Assembly: GCF_001792815.1 (NCBI RefSeq)
Contig: NZ_CP017674.1
Span: forward strand, 3,286,001 to 3,350,000
DNA: 64,000 nt
Source of the DNA: Microbacterium sp. BH-3-3-3
GTDB taxonomy: Bacteria > Actinomycetota > Actinomycetes > Actinomycetales > Microbacteriaceae
Direction: 5' to 3'
Positions 37,208 to 45,372 of this stretch are shown here, piece after piece. The notes below the pieces were generated by a model. That model ran no database searches. It had not been told where the DNA came from and saw only the letters and a program-made list of their open reading frames with translations. Every line of letters starts with the position of its first letter. Positions within the stretch are counted from its first letter, which is position 1. The position numbers and the translations under genes were made by a program.

Positions 37208-38104
37208 TCAGTCCGGCAGCGTCTCGAGGAACGCCTCGAGCGCGATGCGGTACGCCGGGTCGGGGTGCGCCTCGGCGATCCGCAACAGGGGCGGAAGATC
37301 GAGCGTGCGGATGAGCGCTCCACGCTCGCGGACGGCCGCGTCGGCGCCGGCGGCGCGCAGCAGCGCGATGCCCTCGCCCAGGGCGTCGAGGTAGTCGCGC
37401 AGCACGTCCACCTCGGCCAGGCGTTGAGTGATCGATCCGCCATCGCGGCGTTCCCGCCAGTCGACGACGACGTCGGGCACCACGTCGAACGCCGACGCGA
37501 GCGTGTACATGCGCTGCGCGAGCACCTGGTCTTCGTAGTAGCGGCCCTCGGGGAAGCGCAGGTCGTGCGCGCGCCAGAAGGCGGTGCGGCTCAGCTTCGA
37601 CCAGGCGACGATGTTCCCGGATGCCGCCGGGTGCTCCGTCAGCGTGGTGCGCTGCCGCGCCGGGTCGGTGGCGGCGGCGACCCACGGCTGCACGTCGCCG
37701 GCCGTGTAGCCGGGGCCGTCGGCATCCGGGCGCAGGCGCACGTACGCACCCACGACGAAGTCGCTGCCGGTGCGGTCGAGGGTGTCGGCGAGGCGTGCCA
37801 GGGCGTCGGGGCGATAGCGGTCGTCGGCGTCGAGGAAGGCCGTGTAGGGGGTGTCGACCTCGGCGAGGCCGGTGTTGCGGGCGGCGCCGAGGCCGCGCTG
37901 CTCCTCGTGGCGCACGACGCGGAAGCGGGCGTCGGCGGCCGCGGCGTCGGCGAAGATGCGGGTCGTGTCGTCGGTGGAGGCGTCGTCGACGAGGACGGCG
38001 GTCCAGTTCGAGTGCGTCTGGCCGCGGACGGAGTCGAGCGCCTCTTCGGCGAAGTCCGCCACGTCGAAGCCGGGGATGATGACGGTGACGGCGGTGGAAC
38101 TCAC
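37208..38104 (-). CDS. Family 2 glycosyltransferase
   Basis: 298 residues. The GT-A fold opens VTVIIPGFDVADFAEEALDSV, with nucleotide-sugar motif VDDASTDDT and metal-binding FLDADDRYRPDAL (DxD). It transfers a sugar to an unknown acceptor, for example teichoic acid or wall glycan. GTG 38102-38104 overlaps the stop of the cysteine desulfurase (GTGA), so it is the last gene of the NAD operon, although its function looks unrelated. Confidence 0.88.
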   Translation of the reverse strand: MSSTAVTVIIPGFDVADFAEEALDSVRGQTHSNWTAVLVDDASTDDTTRIFADAAAADARFRVVRHEEQRGLGAARNTGLAEVDTPYTAFLDADDRYRPDALARLADTLDRTGSDFVVGAYVRLRPDADGPGYTAGDVQPWVAAATDPARQRTTLTEHPAASGNIVAWSKLSRTAFWRAHDLRFPEGRYYEDQVLAQRMYTLASAFDVVPDVVVDWRERRDGGSITQRLAEVDVLRDYLDALGEGIALLRAAGADAAVRERGALIRTLDLPPLLRIAEAHPDPAYRIALEAFLETLPD

Positions 38105-39231
38105 CCGCGTGATCCTACGGCGGCGACCGCGGCGACGACGGCATTCGCTACGGGGTCGAGAGATCCGGTGAGCCCTCGCGGCAGGGTGAAGCGCACGGCG
38201 GTGCGGGCCTCGTCGTGCGCGATGCCGAGCGCGAGTAGCACGTGCGACGCCTCGTCGCTTCCGGCGGCGCACGCCGATCCGCTCGACGACACGACCCCGC
38301 GCCGTTCGAGCTCGAGCAGCACCGTCTCACCGTTCGTGCCGGGGAACACGAAGCTCGCGGTGCCGGGCAGCCGTCGCTCGGGGTGGCCGGTGAGGCGCGC
38401 GCCCGGAACGAGCGCGAGCACACGGGCGACGAAGGCGTCGCGGAGCGCCGAGACGCGCCGCGCCTCGGCTTCGCGCTCGTCCTCGGCCAGGGTCAAGGCG
38501 GTGGCGATCGCGACGGCCCCCGCGACGTCGGGAGTGCCGGAGCGGCGACCGCGCTCCTGACCGCCGCCGTGCAGGAGCGGCTCGAAAGGGAGCCGGCCGC
38601 GCACGGCGAGGATCCCGGTGCCTTTCGGCGCGCCGATCTTGTGCCCGGCGACGGTGATCGCATCGGCCCCGAGCCCCGCCAGCGGCAGCCACCCGGCGGC
38701 CTGGACGGCGTCGAGGTGCAGGGGGACCCCCCGGGCGTGGGCGACGGCGGCGAGGGCGGCGGCATCCTGGATCGTGCCCACCTCGTTGTTCGCGTAGCCC
38801 ACGCTCACCAGCGCGGTCTCATCGCGCAGCACGTCGGCGAGGGCGTCGGGGGTCAGCGTGCCGACGGCGTCGACGGGGGCGTACGTGATCTCGGTGCCGT
38901 GGAAACGGGCGAGGTAGTCGGCCGAGGCGAGCACCGACTCGTGTTCGATCGCGGTGGTGACGAGGTGCCGGCGCTCCGAGCCCAGCACGAGACCTTTGAG
39001 GGCCGCGTTGTTGGACTCGGTGCCTCCCGAGGTGAACATCACGTCTCCGGCGCGCAGGCCGAGCACCCGGGCGACCCGCGAGCGGGCGTCGTCGAGGGCG
39101 GATGCCGCGGCCTCGCCGATCTCGTGCTGGCTCGACGGGTTGCCGAAGAACCGCGTGAGGTAGGGCGCCATGGCCTCGAGCACCTCGGGGCGCACGGGGG
39201 TGGTGGCGGCGTTGTCGAGGTAGAGGGTCAC
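38101..39231 (-). CDS. Cysteine desulfurase (NifS/IscS-like)
   Basis: 376-residue class V aminotransferase-fold PLP enzyme that removes sulfur from cysteine. The PLP lysine is in VAGHKIGAPKGTG (about 197) and the catalytic cysteine in SSGSACAAG (about 318). The first strand is YLDNAATTPVRPEVL. It is coupled by GTGA overlap to nadC and probably supplies sulfur for the NadA Fe-S cluster, as in other nad operons with nifS. A separate Suf system outside the window is likely. Confidence 0.92.
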   Translation of the reverse strand: MTLYLDNAATTPVRPEVLEAMAPYLTRFFGNPSSQHEIGEAAASALDDARSRVARVLGLRAGDVMFTSGGTESNNAALKGLVLGSERRHLVTTAIEHESVLASADYLARFHGTEITYAPVDAVGTLTPDALADVLRDETALVSVGYANNEVGTIQDAAALAAVAHARGVPLHLDAVQAAGWLPLAGLGADAITVAGHKIGAPKGTGILAVRGRLPFEPLLHGGGQERGRRSGTPDVAGAVAIATALTLAEDEREAEARRVSALRDAFVARVLALVPGARLTGHPERRLPGTASFVFPGTNGETVLLELERRGVVSSSGSACAAGSDEASHVLLALGIAHDEARTAVRFTLPRGLTGSLDPVANAVVAAVAAVGSRG

Positions 39232-40085
39232 GCCGTCTCGATGCGGATGTCCAGCCCGAGGTCGAGCGAGGGCGCGGAGTGGGTGAGGGCGCCGACCGAG
39301 ATGACGTCGACGCCGGTCTCGGCGATGGCCCGCACGGTGTCGAGGCTCACCCCTCCCGACGCCTCGACCTGGGCGGCTCCGGCGATGCGGGCGACGCCGA
39401 CGCGGAGGTCGTCGAGCGAGAAGTTGTCGAGCATGATCGTGCCGACCCCGGCGGCGAGCACGGCGTCGATCTGGTCGAGGCGGTCGACCTCGACCTCGAC
39501 GTGGGTCGTGTGGGGGAGTCGTGCGATCGCGCTCTCGAGGGCCTGCGTCACCGACATCCCGCTGGCGGTGAGCACGGCGAGGTGGTTGTCTTTCGCCATC
39601 ACCGCGTCGGACAGCGAGAAACGGTGGTTGTGGCCTCCGCCGTCACGCACGGCCTGGCGCTCGATCGCGCGCAGGCCCGGGGTGGTCTTGCGGGTGTCCA
39701 CGATGCGCGCGCCGGTGTGCGCGACCTCGTCGACGTAGCGACGGGTGAGGGTGGCGATGCCCGCCATGCGCTGCACGAAGTTGAGGCCGATCCGCTCGGC
39801 CGTCAGCACCGCCCGCGCGGGGCCCGTGACGACGGCGAGCGTGTCGCCGGGCGCGAAGGCGGCGCCGTCGGCCACGCGCATCTCGACGACGACCGAGGGG
39901 TCGGTCAGCGTGAACGCGGCCGTGAACACCGCACCGCCGCTGAAGACGCCGGGCGCCCGGGCGACCAGCTCGGCCCGCGCGGTGGCGTGCTCGGGGATCA
40001 GCGTTTCGCTGGTGAGGTCGCCCCACGGGGCGTCTTCGTCGAGCGCGGCCGAGACCACGCGGTCGATGGCGGTGCGGGTCAGCAT
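39228..40085 (-). CDS. nadC: Quinolinate phosphoribosyltransferase
   Basis: 285 residues. Converts quinolinate and PRPP to nicotinate mononucleotide. Recognisable blocks are EDAPWGDLTSETL, NFVQRMAGIATLTR, RIVDTRKTTPGLR (active-site Arg/Lys), GGGHNHRFSLSDAV and MLDNFSLDDL. ATG 40085 has GGAGG 7 nt upstream and overlaps the end of nadB by 7 bp. Confidence 0.96.
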   Translation of the reverse strand: MLTRTAIDRVVSAALDEDAPWGDLTSETLIPEHATARAELVARAPGVFSGGAVFTAAFTLTDPSVVVEMRVADGAAFAPGDTLAVVTGPARAVLTAERIGLNFVQRMAGIATLTRRYVDEVAHTGARIVDTRKTTPGLRAIERQAVRDGGGHNHRFSLSDAVMAKDNHLAVLTASGMSVTQALESAIARLPHTTHVEVEVDRLDQIDAVLAAGVGTIMLDNFSLDDLRVGVARIAGAAQVEASGGVSLDTVRAIAETGVDVISVGALTHSAPSLDLGLDIRIETA

Positions 40086-41722
40086 GCGGAGACCTCCTGG
40101 GGACGGGGACGGGATGCCGGGGCGGAAGGCGAGACGTCGGGTCGCGGCGGCGAGGCATCCCGCGTGCGGGCGCCCCGCGTGGCCGTGCCCGGTGTCACTG
40201 TGCCCGGTGTCACTGTGCCCGGTGTCACTGTGCCCGGTGTCACCGTGCCCGGTGTTGCGGCGGCCGGGGTCCCGGCATCCGGGGCGTCGGAGCGGAAGTG
40301 CGCTCCGATCGAGCCCGAGCGGGCACGGGCGGCAGCGACGACGTGCGTGGCCACCAGCAGCAGGTTGGCGTCCTCGATCGACCGGGACGCGGTCTCGGCG
40401 CTCCACGCGGCGAGCACGCCGGCGGCGCGAGCGAGGCCGGCGCCGTCGCGCACGAGTCCGGCCTCGGCCCACAGGAGCTTCTGCAGGGCTTCACGTGAGA
40501 ACGGCGGGGCCTCGGTGGGGGCGGACGTCTGCAGCGGCAGCGCGGGGGAGGCCTCGGGCCACGCCTCGTCACGCGCGACGGCGTCTCCGGCGCGGGCGCC
40601 GAACACGGCCCCCTCGAGCAGGGAATTGGATGCCAGGCGGTTCGCGCCGTGCACTCCGGTGCGCGCCGTCTCACCCACCGCGTACAGGCCCGGCACGCTG
40701 CTGCGTCCGTCGAGGTCGGTCACCACACCGCCCATGAGGTAGTGCGCCGCGGGAGTCACGGCGATCGGGTCGCGCGCCCAGTCGAGCCCGCGTTCGCGCA
40801 CGGCGGCGTCGATCGTGGGGAAGCGCTCGGCGAGACGCGCGGCGCCGAGGGCGGTGGCATCCAGCCGCACGGGTCGGCCGTCCTGCGCGGCCATGGCTCG
40901 GGCGTTCGCGCGGGCGACCACGTCGCGCGGAGCGAGCTCGCCGTCGGGGTGCGCGTCGAAAGCGAAGCGCCGACCCGCCTCGTCGACGAGCACGGCCCCC
41001 TCGCCGCGCACGGCCTCGGAGACGAGGAACGGCGCGCCCACCGCGAGCGCGGTGGGGTGGAACTGCACGAACTCGAGGTCGGCGACGGCGGCGCCGGCCC
41101 GGATGGCGGCGGCGATGCCGTCACCGGTCGCGCCGAGGGGGTTGGTCGTGTGGGCGTAGAGCTGGCCCGCGCCGCCGGTCGCGAGGATCACCGCGTCGGC
41201 GGTGAGGCGCTCGCCGTCGGCGAGCTCCACGCCCGTGACGCGACCGTCGTCGAGGATCAGGTCGCGCAGCAGCGCGTGCTCGCGCACCACGACGCCCGCC
41301 GTGCGCACGGCGGCCCCGAGCGCCGCCTGGATCGCGGCTCCGGTGGCGTCGCCGCCGGCGTGCAGCACGCGGGGACGGGCGTGGGCGGCCTCGAGACCGC
41401 GGGCGAAGTCGCCGTCGATGCCCCGGTCGAACGCGACACCGCGCGCGACGAGCTCGACGATGCGCGTCGGCCCCTCGCCCACCAGCACGTCGACCGCGGA
41501 GGGATCGTTCATCCCCACGCCGGCGGTGAGCGTGTCGGCCGCGTGCGAGGCGACGTCATCGAGGGGAGAGGTCACCGCGGCGATGCCGCCCTGGGCCCAG
41601 CGCGTGTTCGTGTCGGCCACCGCGCCCTTGGTCACGACGGTCACCGCGCATCCGTTCTCGGCCGCGTGGAGCGCTGCCGTCAGGCCGGCGATGCCGCTGC
41701 CGACGACGACGACCGTGGTCAT
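40079..41722 (-). CDS. nadB: L-aspartate oxidase with repetitive C-terminal tail
   Basis: 547 residues. FAD-dependent oxidation of L-aspartate to iminoaspartate, the NadA substrate. FAD motif GSGIAGLTAAL (about 8-18), active-site blocks RWAQGGIAA, GRVLHAGGDATG-like (here RPRVLHAGGDATG), EFVQFHPTAL and HGANRLASNSLLEG are intact. The last 55 residues are a low-complexity tail beginning at about 493 with repeated VTPGT, not present in the standard enzyme. Start ATG 41722 overlaps the nadA stop (ATGA). Confidence 0.95.
   Translation of the reverse strand: MTTVVVVGSGIAGLTAALHAAENGCAVTVVTKGAVADTNTRWAQGGIAAVTSPLDDVASHAADTLTAGVGMNDPSAVDVLVGEGPTRIVELVARGVAFDRGIDGDFARGLEAAHARPRVLHAGGDATGAAIQAALGAAVRTAGVVVREHALLRDLILDDGRVTGVELADGERLTADAVILATGGAGQLYAHTTNPLGATGDGIAAAIRAGAAVADLEFVQFHPTALAVGAPFLVSEAVRGEGAVLVDEAGRRFAFDAHPDGELAPRDVVARANARAMAAQDGRPVRLDATALGAARLAERFPTIDAAVRERGLDWARDPIAVTPAAHYLMGGVVTDLDGRSSVPGLYAVGETARTGVHGANRLASNSLLEGAVFGARAGDAVARDEAWPEASPALPLQTSAPTEAPPFSREALQKLLWAEAGLVRDGAGLARAAGVLAAWSAETASRSIEDANLLLVATHVVAAARARSGSIGAHFRSDAPDAGTPAAATPGTVTPGTVTPGTVTPGTVTPGTATRGARTRDASPPRPDVSPSAPASRPRPQEVSAC
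40185..40259 (-). repeat. 15-bp tandem repeat in nadB coding for VTPGT
   Basis: Five 15-bp units, GTGCCCGGTGTCACT on the plus strand; the first three are identical, the fourth has one change and the fifth several. In frame, so copy-number change keeps the protein open. Confidence 0.85.
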
Positions 41723-43050
41723 TTCACGGCGCCGCTGGGCTTGGCCGCGAGCATGCGCTCGAGGGCGACGGTGGCCGGGGCCGCGACCTCGGTCGGCACG
41801 GTGATGCGGTTGACGACCTCGCCCGCGACGAGCGACTCGAGCACCCACGCGAGGTAGCCGGGGTGGATGCGGTACATCGTCGAGCAGGGGCAGACGACCG
41901 GGTCCAGGCAGAAGATCTCGTGCTGCGGATACTGCGCGGCCAGGCGCTGCACGAGGTTGATCTCGGTGCCGATCGCGAAGGTGGTGGGTTCTGTGGCCGC
42001 GGCGATGGCCTTGCGGATGAGGTCGGTCGACCCCGCCTCGTCGGCCGCGTCGACGACGTCCATCGGGCACTCGGGGTGCACGATCACGCGCACTCCGGGG
42101 TGCTCCACGCGGGCGCGCTCGATCTGCTCGACGGTGAAGCGTCGGTGCACCGAGCAGAAGCCGTGCCACAGGATGACGCGGCTGTCGACGATCTGCGCGT
42201 CCGACGACCCGCCGAGGGGCTTGCGAGGGTTCCACATGGGCATCTGCTCGAGGGGCACGCCCATCGCCTTGGCGGTGTTGCGGCCCAGGTGCTGGTCGGG
42301 GAAGAACAGTACGCGGCGCCCGCGCGCGAACGCCCACTCCAGCACCGTCCGGGCGTTGGAGGAGGTGCAGACGATGCCGCCGTGGCGCCCGACGAAGCCC
42401 TTGATGGCGGCGCTGGAGTTCATGTACGTCACCGGGATCACCGGCACGAGGCCCTCCGCATCCGGGGTGTCGAGATCGCCCAGCACGTCGGCGAGCTGCT
42501 CCCAGCACTCCTCGACCTGATCGATGTCGGCCATGTCGGCCATGGAGCACCCGGCGGCGAGGTTCGGCAGGATCACGGCCTGCTCGGGCCGCGAGAGCAG
42601 GTCGGCGGTCTCTGCCATGAAGTGCACGCCGCAGAACACGATGGCCTCGGCCTCGGGCCGGTCCTTCGCGGCGTTCGCCAGCTGGAACGAGTCGCCCACG
42701 TAGTCGGCGTGGCGCACGACCTCTTCGCGCTGGTAGAAGTGCCCGAGCACGACGACCCGGTCGCCGAGCGTCGCTTTCGCCGCGCGGATGCGGGCGTCGA
42801 GCTCGTCGTCGGAGGCGTCGCGGTACGCCTGCGGCAGTTCGCCCTGGCGGGGAGCGCCGGTGGGGATGACGTCTCCCATCGACGAGCCCGGACCGTAGCC
42901 CGGGCGGGTGTCGAAGTCCCAGGGACCGACCGCGAGGTCGGTGGTGCAGGTGGCGTCGATGGAGGCGCCGGAGACGATGGCCTGGATCGCGTGGTCGACG
43001 CTCGGGTCGATCGCGGGACGCGGCTGCAGGGTGAGGGGCGTGGCGGACAT
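41719..43050 (-). CDS. nadA: Quinolinate synthase
   Basis: 443 residues. Condenses iminoaspartate with dihydroxyacetone phosphate; needs a [4Fe-4S] cluster. Cysteine ligand candidates are in the conserved segments GCSMADMAD, VCTSSNA and DPVVCPCSTMYR. The substrate-binding region VVLGHFYQREEVVRHADYVGDS is complete. The long N-terminal 60 residues are variable. ATG 43050 lies 11 bp after the nrtR stop (43062), so they are in one operon. Confidence 0.95.
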   Translation of the reverse strand: MSATPLTLQPRPAIDPSVDHAIQAIVSGASIDATCTTDLAVGPWDFDTRPGYGPGSSMGDVIPTGAPRQGELPQAYRDASDDELDARIRAAKATLGDRVVVLGHFYQREEVVRHADYVGDSFQLANAAKDRPEAEAIVFCGVHFMAETADLLSRPEQAVILPNLAAGCSMADMADIDQVEECWEQLADVLGDLDTPDAEGLVPVIPVTYMNSSAAIKGFVGRHGGIVCTSSNARTVLEWAFARGRRVLFFPDQHLGRNTAKAMGVPLEQMPMWNPRKPLGGSSDAQIVDSRVILWHGFCSVHRRFTVEQIERARVEHPGVRVIVHPECPMDVVDAADEAGSTDLIRKAIAAATEPTTFAIGTEINLVQRLAAQYPQHEIFCLDPVVCPCSTMYRIHPGYLAWVLESLVAGEVVNRITVPTEVAAPATVALERMLAAKPSGAVK

Positions 43051-43061
43051 GGGCGTTCCGA

Positions 43062-43787
43062 TCAGTGACGGGACGGGAGGGGGCCGCGGTCGGCCAGCTC
43101 CACGTCGCGGTTGTAGCGGTACAGGCGGGCGGGGCGGTGGCTTCCGGTGCGGAAGCGCTCGGTGGGAATGAGGGTGTCGGACGTGTCGACCTGGCGGCGG
43201 AAGTTCGCCGGGTCGAGGCGTTTGCCGAGGATGGTCTCGTTGACCTCGCGGAGGTCGGCGAGCGTGAACTCGTCGGGGAGCAGCCCGTGCGCGATGCGGC
43301 TGTAGCCGACCTTGTTGCGCAGGCGCCACAGCGTGTACTCGACGATGTGGTCGTGGTCGAATGCGAGAGCGGGCAGGGCGGTCGCGTCGAACCACTCGAC
43401 GTTCTCGGGGGCGTCGCCCTGGCGGGCGTGGGCGGCGACCTGCGCGTCGACCTCGTCGGAGCGCAGCAGCGCCCAGTACACGATCGACACCACGCGGGTG
43501 GGGGAGCGGTCGACGGCGCCGAACGCGTACAGCTGCTCCAGGTAGCTGGGGGTCAGCCCGGTGGTCTCGGCGAGGGTCCGGGATGCCGCCGTGTCGAGCT
43601 CTTCGGTCGCGTCGAGCCAACCGCCCGGCAGGGCCCACCGCCCGTCGAAGGGGTCGCGGGTGCGGCGCACCAGGGGGAGCGACAGGACGGGTTCGTCGTC
43701 GGCGCCGCGGCGCACGCTGAAGATCACGGTCGACACCGCGACGCGCACGTCGGCGTCGCGGGACTCGGGCTCAGGGGTTCGTGTCAT
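43062..43787 (-). CDS. nrtR: NrtR-like NUDIX transcriptional regulator of NAD synthesis
   Basis: 241 residues: a NUDIX domain (about 10-140) fused to a winged-helix C-terminus with NKVGYSRIAHGLLPDEFTLADL and RTGSHRPARLY. The NUDIX box GGWLDATEELDTAASRTLAET has Thr in place of the second catalytic Glu of REUxEE, as in NrtR repressors that bind ADP-ribose rather than hydrolyse it. It is the first gene of nrtR-nadABC. Two starts, ATG 43787 and ATG 43796 (three residues longer), are close. Confidence 0.85.
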   Translation of the reverse strand: MTRTPEPESRDADVRVAVSTVIFSVRRGADDEPVLSLPLVRRTRDPFDGRWALPGGWLDATEELDTAASRTLAETTGLTPSYLEQLYAFGAVDRSPTRVVSIVYWALLRSDEVDAQVAAHARQGDAPENVEWFDATALPALAFDHDHIVEYTLWRLRNKVGYSRIAHGLLPDEFTLADLREVNETILGKRLDPANFRRQVDTSDTLIPTERFRTGSHRPARLYRYNRDVELADRGPLPSRH

Positions 43788-43822
43788 GGTGACCATATCT
43801 CCGGGATCGATCTTAGTGTCAT
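43781..43822. promoter_or_regulatory. Candidate NrtR operator region
   Basis: The palindrome ATGGTGACCAT (43786-43796) spans both candidate nrtR start codons, and GTGTCAT occurs at 43781-43787 and again at 43816-43822. A site here would allow autorepression of nrtR-nadABC. Which of the elements is the operator is inferred. Confidence 0.35.
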
Positions 43823-43889
43823 CCCGACCCGAAGGGCGAATCGGTGCCCGCCGTCCGCGGTGACGGGGCGGCGGGTCATGGCCGCGTGG

Positions 43890-43962
43890 GCGGTTCGGGG
43901 CACGATTGGCGCACTGGGGCGGGCGATATCCGCCCCGATGCGCCAATCGCGCCCCGAACCGC
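43890..43962. repeat. Long intergenic inverted repeat (33-bp arms)
   Basis: Arms 43890-43922 and 43930-43962 match at 30 of 33 positions, with core GCGGTTCGGGGC / GCCCCGAACCGC and ATTGGCGCA / TGCGCCAAT; loop GCGATAT. It sits in a 293-bp gap without genes between divergent nrtR and marP. It may be a REP-like element or a terminator of uncertain direction. Confidence 0.7.
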
Positions 43963-43982
43963 GGCGACCGCGGGATGGAGGA

Positions 43983-44018
43983 GCGGGCGCGGGTTCTTCG
44001 CCCCGGAACCGCGCCCGC
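43983..44018. repeat. Second intergenic hairpin beside marP
   Basis: GCGGGCGCGGGTTC (43983-43996) pairs with GAACCGCGCCCGC (44006-44018) with one bulged G; 9-nt loop. It follows the larger palindrome by 20 bp. Confidence 0.6.
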
Positions 44019-44089
44019 CCGCAGCGGCCGCGTCGAAAGGGTTCTCCCAGACGCGCGGCTTAGCGTGAGAGTCGGATTGGGGAGGTCGG

Positions 44090-45265
44090 ATGCCGATCAT
44101 CGACATCGTTCTGATCGCCCTTCTGGCGATCGCGCTCATCACGGGCCTCTCGCGAGGTTTCCTCGCCACGATCGGCTTCTTCGCCGGCCTCGCGGTCGGC
44201 GCCGTCGCCGCGTACTGGGTGACGCCGTTCGTCGGCCAGTGGATCACCGAGCCGGCCTGGCGGGGCCCCGCGATGATCGGCGCCGGCATCCTGTTGCTGC
44301 TCATCGGCTCGGGTCTCGGCAGCGCCCTGGGCGGCTTCTTCCGTCGGGGCGCCGACCGCATCAAGCTCCGCGTCCCCGAGCGTCTGCTCGGCGGAGTCGT
44401 CAACGTCGCCGCGGCCGCGCTCGCCGTGTCGTTCGTCGCCGGATCGCTCACCCCGGTCGGGGTTCCCGTCGTGTCGGCAGCGCTGGGCTCGTCGGCCGTC
44501 ATCCGCACGATCGACGACCTCACCCCCGCCCCCGTGCGCGGCGCGCTCGCCGAGTTGCGCGGAACGGTCTTCGCCGAGGGGATCCCCCGCCTCGGCGAGC
44601 TCATCCAGATCGGACCCGTGCCGAGCGCCCCGGCGGTCGCCCTCGACGACCCCGCGCTGACGCAGGCCGCGCAGTCGGTCGCGCGGATCTCGGGCACCGC
44701 CTACGCCTGCGGCATCACCTCGAGCGGCTCGGGCTTCGTCGTGGCGGCCGACCGCATCGTCACCAACGCGCACGTCGTCGCCGGCGTCGACACGCCCCTC
44801 GTCGAGCTGCCCGGCCGCCCGGCGCGCGAGGGGCGGGTGGTCTACTTCGACCCGACCGACGACATCGCCGTGGTCTCGGTCGACGGTCTCGACGCCGCGC
44901 CCCTGCCGATCTCCCCGACCCTCGAGGTGGGGGCTTCCGCCGTGGTGCAGGGATACCCGGGCGGGGGACCGTTCACCTCGGGCAGCGCCCAGGTGCTGTC
45001 GTCGGGCACCGTCCCCGTTCCCGACATCTACGACACCTCCTCGGTGCCGCGCGACATCTACGCGCTGGCCGCGGTGGTCCGGCCGGGGAACTCGGGGGGA
45101 CCCCTGCTGACGACGACGGGTGAGATCGCGGGCATCGTCTTCGCCCGCAGCGACACCGACGACAACGTCGGTTACGCGATGACCCCCGCCGAGCTGCTCC
45201 CGGTGATGGCGCAGATGGACGCCCTGTCGGCGCCCGTCGCCTCGGGAAGCTGCACGCGCCGCTGA
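44090..45265 (+). CDS. marP: MarP family membrane serine protease
   Basis: 391 residues: four N-terminal transmembrane helices with a CvpA (colicin V production) domain (1-130), then a periplasmic trypsin-like domain with triad His in IVTNAHVV, Asp in DDIAVV and Ser in RPGNSGGPL. A Cys pair (YACGIT and SGSCTRR) could form a disulfide. In mycobacteria MarP cleaves RipA hydrolase and sustains acid resistance; a similar wall role is inferred. GGGGAGGT precedes the ATG. Confidence 0.92.
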   Translation: MPIIDIVLIALLAIALITGLSRGFLATIGFFAGLAVGAVAAYWVTPFVGQWITEPAWRGPAMIGAGILLLLIGSGLGSALGGFFRRGADRIKLRVPERLLGGVVNVAAAALAVSFVAGSLTPVGVPVVSAALGSSAVIRTIDDLTPAPVRGALAELRGTVFAEGIPRLGELIQIGPVPSAPAVALDDPALTQAAQSVARISGTAYACGITSSGSGFVVAADRIVTNAHVVAGVDTPLVELPGRPAREGRVVYFDPTDDIAVVSVDGLDAAPLPISPTLEVGASAVVQGYPGGGPFTSGSAQVLSSGTVPVPDIYDTSSVPRDIYALAAVVRPGNSGGPLLTTTGEIAGIVFARSDTDDNVGYAMTPAELLPVMAQMDALSAPVASGSCTRR

Positions 45266-45360
45266 ACGGGGCGCCGGGGCGAGGGCCCCGCGCCGGGGGC
45301 GGACCCTTCCACATCCGGTGCTCGCGGACAACCGGGCAGCCGGCGTCCGCCGCCGTTTCC

Positions 45361-45366
45361 TACCGT
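45361..45366 (+). promoter_or_regulatory. -10 hexamer TACCGT of the lipoprotein gene
   Basis: TACCGT, 6 nt (six G), ATG 45373. Confidence 0.45.
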
Positions 45367-45372
45367 GGGGGG

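Noticed and set aside
43865..44063. Open frames across the intergenic hairpins
   Set aside because: They read through near-perfect palindromes and lack start signals.
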